From the NCBI GenBank assembly GCA_905250025.1, contig CAJNOJ010000210.1, forward strand, positions 1 to 64,000: a stretch of 64,000 nucleotides of DNA. The letters run 5' to 3'. Of the stretch, positions 60,689 through 64,000 are shown piece after piece (within the stretch, counting starts at the first letter, position 1; each line of letters opens with the position of its first letter). The notes under the pieces are model-generated. The model saw only the letters and a program-made list of their open reading frames with translations. It was not told the origin of the DNA and did not search any database. The stretch is from Adineta ricciae. Taxonomy: Eukaryota > Rotifera > Eurotatoria > Adinetida > Adinetidae. The position numbers and the translations under genes were made by a program.

Positions 60689-63600
60689 ATGGCTGCTCAA
60701 CGGGTAATTTGTCTGATGTCACTTTTATTGACGTTCGATCAAGACGAAGATTTATTTATTTATTTTTCGACATTTAGTTACTCACCGATACAAATGGACC
60801 CTATTATGGTAATGGTAGTGGAGATTTTTCAGCAACAAATGCTCCCAATGGTAATAACAGTATGTACCCGACAACATTTTCCACGGAAACATCGTCGGCA
60901 TCTCCAATTCCTCATCATTTACAAACGCTTATTGGACCAATGGGCGAATCATCAGTTCCAACAAGTCATCCGAACAGTGTCAATGCCGATAATCAAGTTA
61001 AACAACACAAAGATATGATCTACAGGTAGATATTTTCATTCAAGAGATTATTTTCTTGACAGCTGATGCTTTATTTTTTCTCGTACATATTTATTGTATC
61101 TTGTGTGATGTCAAGATTGATCGATTAGTTCGTTGTTTCTCGGCTGCGATGCTCTCGCTGAACACTTTTTATTTCATCCGTTCATTGATGATAATGATGA
61201 GAAAGTCGGTGGGCCGAATCACCTTCGAGCATATTGTACATTTCTACTTTTTTCTTTGTATTTCAATGCGGCCCTTCTCGTTTCTCTTTGCATACAATCA
61301 TAGATACATACATACACAGCTGTAGTTTCGAAACCGATCATTATCTTCACGCTTGGCGTGCTTTTATCCTCGTGCTCTGACTCTTCTTCTTTCATCGATA
61401 TACGGATTGACGAATGTTTACTTCTATCTTGATGTATAAGTATACATATCGATAGATCTGTTAAAGCACCAGATTCGTCCGTGTAAAAGAAAACAAAAGC
61501 AATTAAACGAACATTGATAACATGTAGCAAAAAAGGCAAATGAGAATAGAAGAGAGACATGGATATTTGCTAGTTTGGTTTCTCTGTTAATCATCTTGTT
61601 CGCTTCGACTCGTCTATCTTTGTAATCACTCGGTTGGCTGCTATCTCTTCGTCGGTGTTGTTATTCTACTAGTGATGATGATGATGGTGGTGGATGGCCT
61701 TTATGTGTGCGTCAGTGCGTACCACTGACTATCTAATAATCATTGGAAAAGGCAAAACGCGAGTCGAGTAAGAAGGAAAAGAAAAGCGCGTACATACAAT
61801 CGAGATCTTTTTCGCTGTCTATTCTTAACCTTATCGTCTCATTGGGTATTCTTTTTTTCCCTTCTTCCACAGTATTCTGCTTGGCAATTCTTTTTCTCTT
61901 TCGATTCTTGCATGCGTATGACAGTGATTGATGATCATTACGCCTGCTGCTCCTTCATCGGTTACTGAAATTATAGCGAAGTACTGATTACGATTACGAC
62001 CTCAGATATATGAATTTTTATTGGCTCGTTTCCTTCTCTGCTCGCTTATTATTCAAATCGTAAATTGATATGACTGTAATCGAAATACGAAGGTATCAAA
62101 AATCTCCGTGCTCTTTAATTTAGAAAATAAAAAGAAGAAGAAACGCATATCGCTCGAAGCGAAAGATTGATTTCGTTTAATATGTGATCATAATTATAGC
62201 TCAACTCTGAAGAGACGAAGATAAGAAGACTTATTTCTTTTTTTTTCATTTAGTCATCCATTATTTCCTCTACTGGCATTGATCTTTGAAAAATGTGAAT
62301 TAGCAACTTGTACGCCACGAGATTCCGGTGGACCGGGAGACATTTGTTCGTCGGAATCCTTCAATGATGATGTGACAGAATTCGCTAAACAGGTAACGAA
62401 CAAAAAAAAAGTTTCATTTTTTCTTATCGATCATAGTCAAGTAGAGGAATGAAACAAAAGAATTAAATTGAAGTGCATTATCGAGCTACTGTATGGATGT
62501 CTGTTATCACAAGATGAACATTTGATAAGCCACTTGAACAAGAAAATAAATGTAAAATATACATATATTGATGATTATGACCTCCTCTTTCTCTCACTCT
62601 CCTGTCAGATTGATACTTGAATGAGCAAACGTTGATAAGATCTAGCAAATAGAGAAAACGAATATGAATTCACGTCATCGACATGTTGCAGATGTTTTCA
62701 ATGTGAATATTTGCTTCAATAAAGACTTATCTTTGAAGAGTTTAAGGAAAATGCATGTCACGCTGAGAACGAGAACAATATGAAAGTTGTCACATCGAGA
62801 GATAGGTGTCGAGTACTTCTGTCAAATTCTTCACTTAATTAATCAAATGAAAATGCGAAATGTGATTAAAATTCTAAAAGGCATTCTTTGTCTACACTGA
62901 TCTTAATGGTTGAAATAACACGTGCTATTTATTAGCTTGATCTTTTGCCGTAGATAACAGACTATGCTGTGATGATCCCACGAGCAAATCAGCTCATCGT
63001 CATCTTATCAGTCGCAACGGGGAAAAAAGAACAAGTTAGCTCTTCTATTTTTGTTTTGTCGATGGGTGTAAATGGGAGAATAAGCTTGAGGGTATCATTA
63101 AAATGTCATTAGCTTTTCATCTGAAGAAGACACATGAGATGAGAATGCAAGAGGTCAGAAAGAATAACTCATCATCATATTCACGCTAATCGAACAAGCA
63201 GATTTTTCTTCTCCATTGCCGGATACGCTTTGTTTTCCAAGCACCTGCTGTTCCTTTTTTGATCAGCAATAAATTTCCGCTTTTCTTCTTCTCTAGCTGC
63301 AAAAAGATCAAAACTACATAACCACGAATCCTGAGCTCGACAATGTGGTAAATAAATCACTTTTATCTCCATGATTTTCCGATTCCAATCGATGTTTTCT
63401 AGATGATTCAAGCTATTCAAGTCTTGCGATTTCATTTACTCGAATTAGAAAAAGTAAAATCGACGCTTGCAGATGAACTTCACGAGACACAGTTGCCTTG
63501 TTCTTTTTTCAGGTTCATGAACTATGCGATAACTTTACTCATCGATATATTACTTGTCTCAAAGGTAAACTACCCATGGATTTAGTGATCGATGAACGAG

Positions 63601-64000
63601 ATTCAAATGTTTCATCAACTAAATCGGGTGACGATGATGACGATCAAGATGATGATCAATCAAGTCCTCAACCACCATCAGGATATCCGCCACATCCACC
63701 AACTACTTTGTCGCGTGCATCATCGTATAATCAACACAGTCCAGATGGCTCTGTAACACCATTTACTCATCCAAACAAATCTGTATGAGTTAAATTTCGA
63801 ATGATTCGCTCAATTTGCACCTTTTTTTTCCTTCTAGCTTCGATCATCTTCATCTCAATTGACTCCATTTGTTTCACCACATCATCTTGGCCATGCTCCA
63901 CCTCCTCCGTCACATCATCATCATCACCAACCTCCTCCCAGCACACATTTTCCACAGCAACTTGCACCACCACCTCCTCCGCATCCTTCCTATTCGAATC
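60689..64000 (+). CDS. MEIS: MEIS/homothorax TALE homeobox gene, 5' part (runs off the window)
   Basis: Transcription cofactor of PBX/Hox proteins. Exons: 60689-60703 (MAAQR), about 60778-61025, 62254-62392, 63297-63347, 63403-63453, 63513-63782 and 63838 onward. The Meis/PKNOX N-terminal domain is clear: [79 protein letters not shown] and [11 protein letters not shown]. An acidic [10 protein letters not shown] stretch, then Pro- and His-rich sequence, follows; the homeodomain must lie beyond the right edge. Two introns are very long for this window (61026-62253 and 62393-63296). MEIS is preferred over PKNOX because of the [11 protein letters not shown] ending. Confidence 0.93.

Overview
This is a eukaryotic, animal nuclear window. 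It has about 19 protein genes in two orientations, nearly all broken by short GT-AG introns (mostly about 45-75 nt). The base composition is AT-rich and spacing is tight. Gene content is metazoan (KIDINS220, CTTNBP2, MEIS/homothorax, Chibby, RIG-I-like receptors). Compact genes, tiny introns and YnAG acceptor-like sites just upstream of many start codons fit an animal with spliced-leader trans-splicing. A bdelloid rotifer is my best guess, by inference only. N runs show that this is a draft scaffold.

Layout. (1) 0-10 kb is accessory: two GC-rich fold-back repeats with CCCAGGT ends, a ~2.1 kb segmental duplication (3' end of an AASDH-like gene plus a PLAT-domain gene; left copy broken, right copy with an intact PLAT gene), and a decayed PIF1-type helicase between the copies. 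(2) 10-20 kb holds housekeeping genes: QSOX sulfhydryl oxidase and enoyl-CoA hydratase on minus; a LysM protein, L-2-hydroxyglutarate dehydrogenase and UBXN1 on plus. (3) 19.6-28.1 kb is a minus-strand series read as cornichon, stand-alone DED protein, RIG-I-like receptor B, RIG-I-like receptor A, dUTPase. The gaps are about 219, 109, 166 and 76 bp. Both receptors carry a single death-effector-like domain where vertebrate RIG-I/MDA5 carry CARDs. Receptor B has damaged ATPase motifs but a canonical RNA-binding C-terminal domain. This cluster is the most interesting part of the window.

(4) 29.8-37.5 kb: SLC17 transporter, ST13/HIP co-chaperone, eIF4A (minus) and a Chibby homolog. (5) 38.2-64 kb is all plus strand: KIDINS220, a DDX3/Belle-type DEAD-box helicase, a DUF389 membrane protein, CTTNBP2, a ~3.7 kb gene-poor stretch with two assembly-related duplications, and the 5' part of a MEIS/homothorax homeobox gene with unusually long introns that runs off the right edge.

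Functional links: ST13, eIF4A, DDX3 and UBXN1 are general proteostasis and translation genes. The DED-RLR cluster looks like a receptor, modifier and adaptor set for sensing foreign RNA. All functions are inferred from sequence motifs read by eye; no database search was run.
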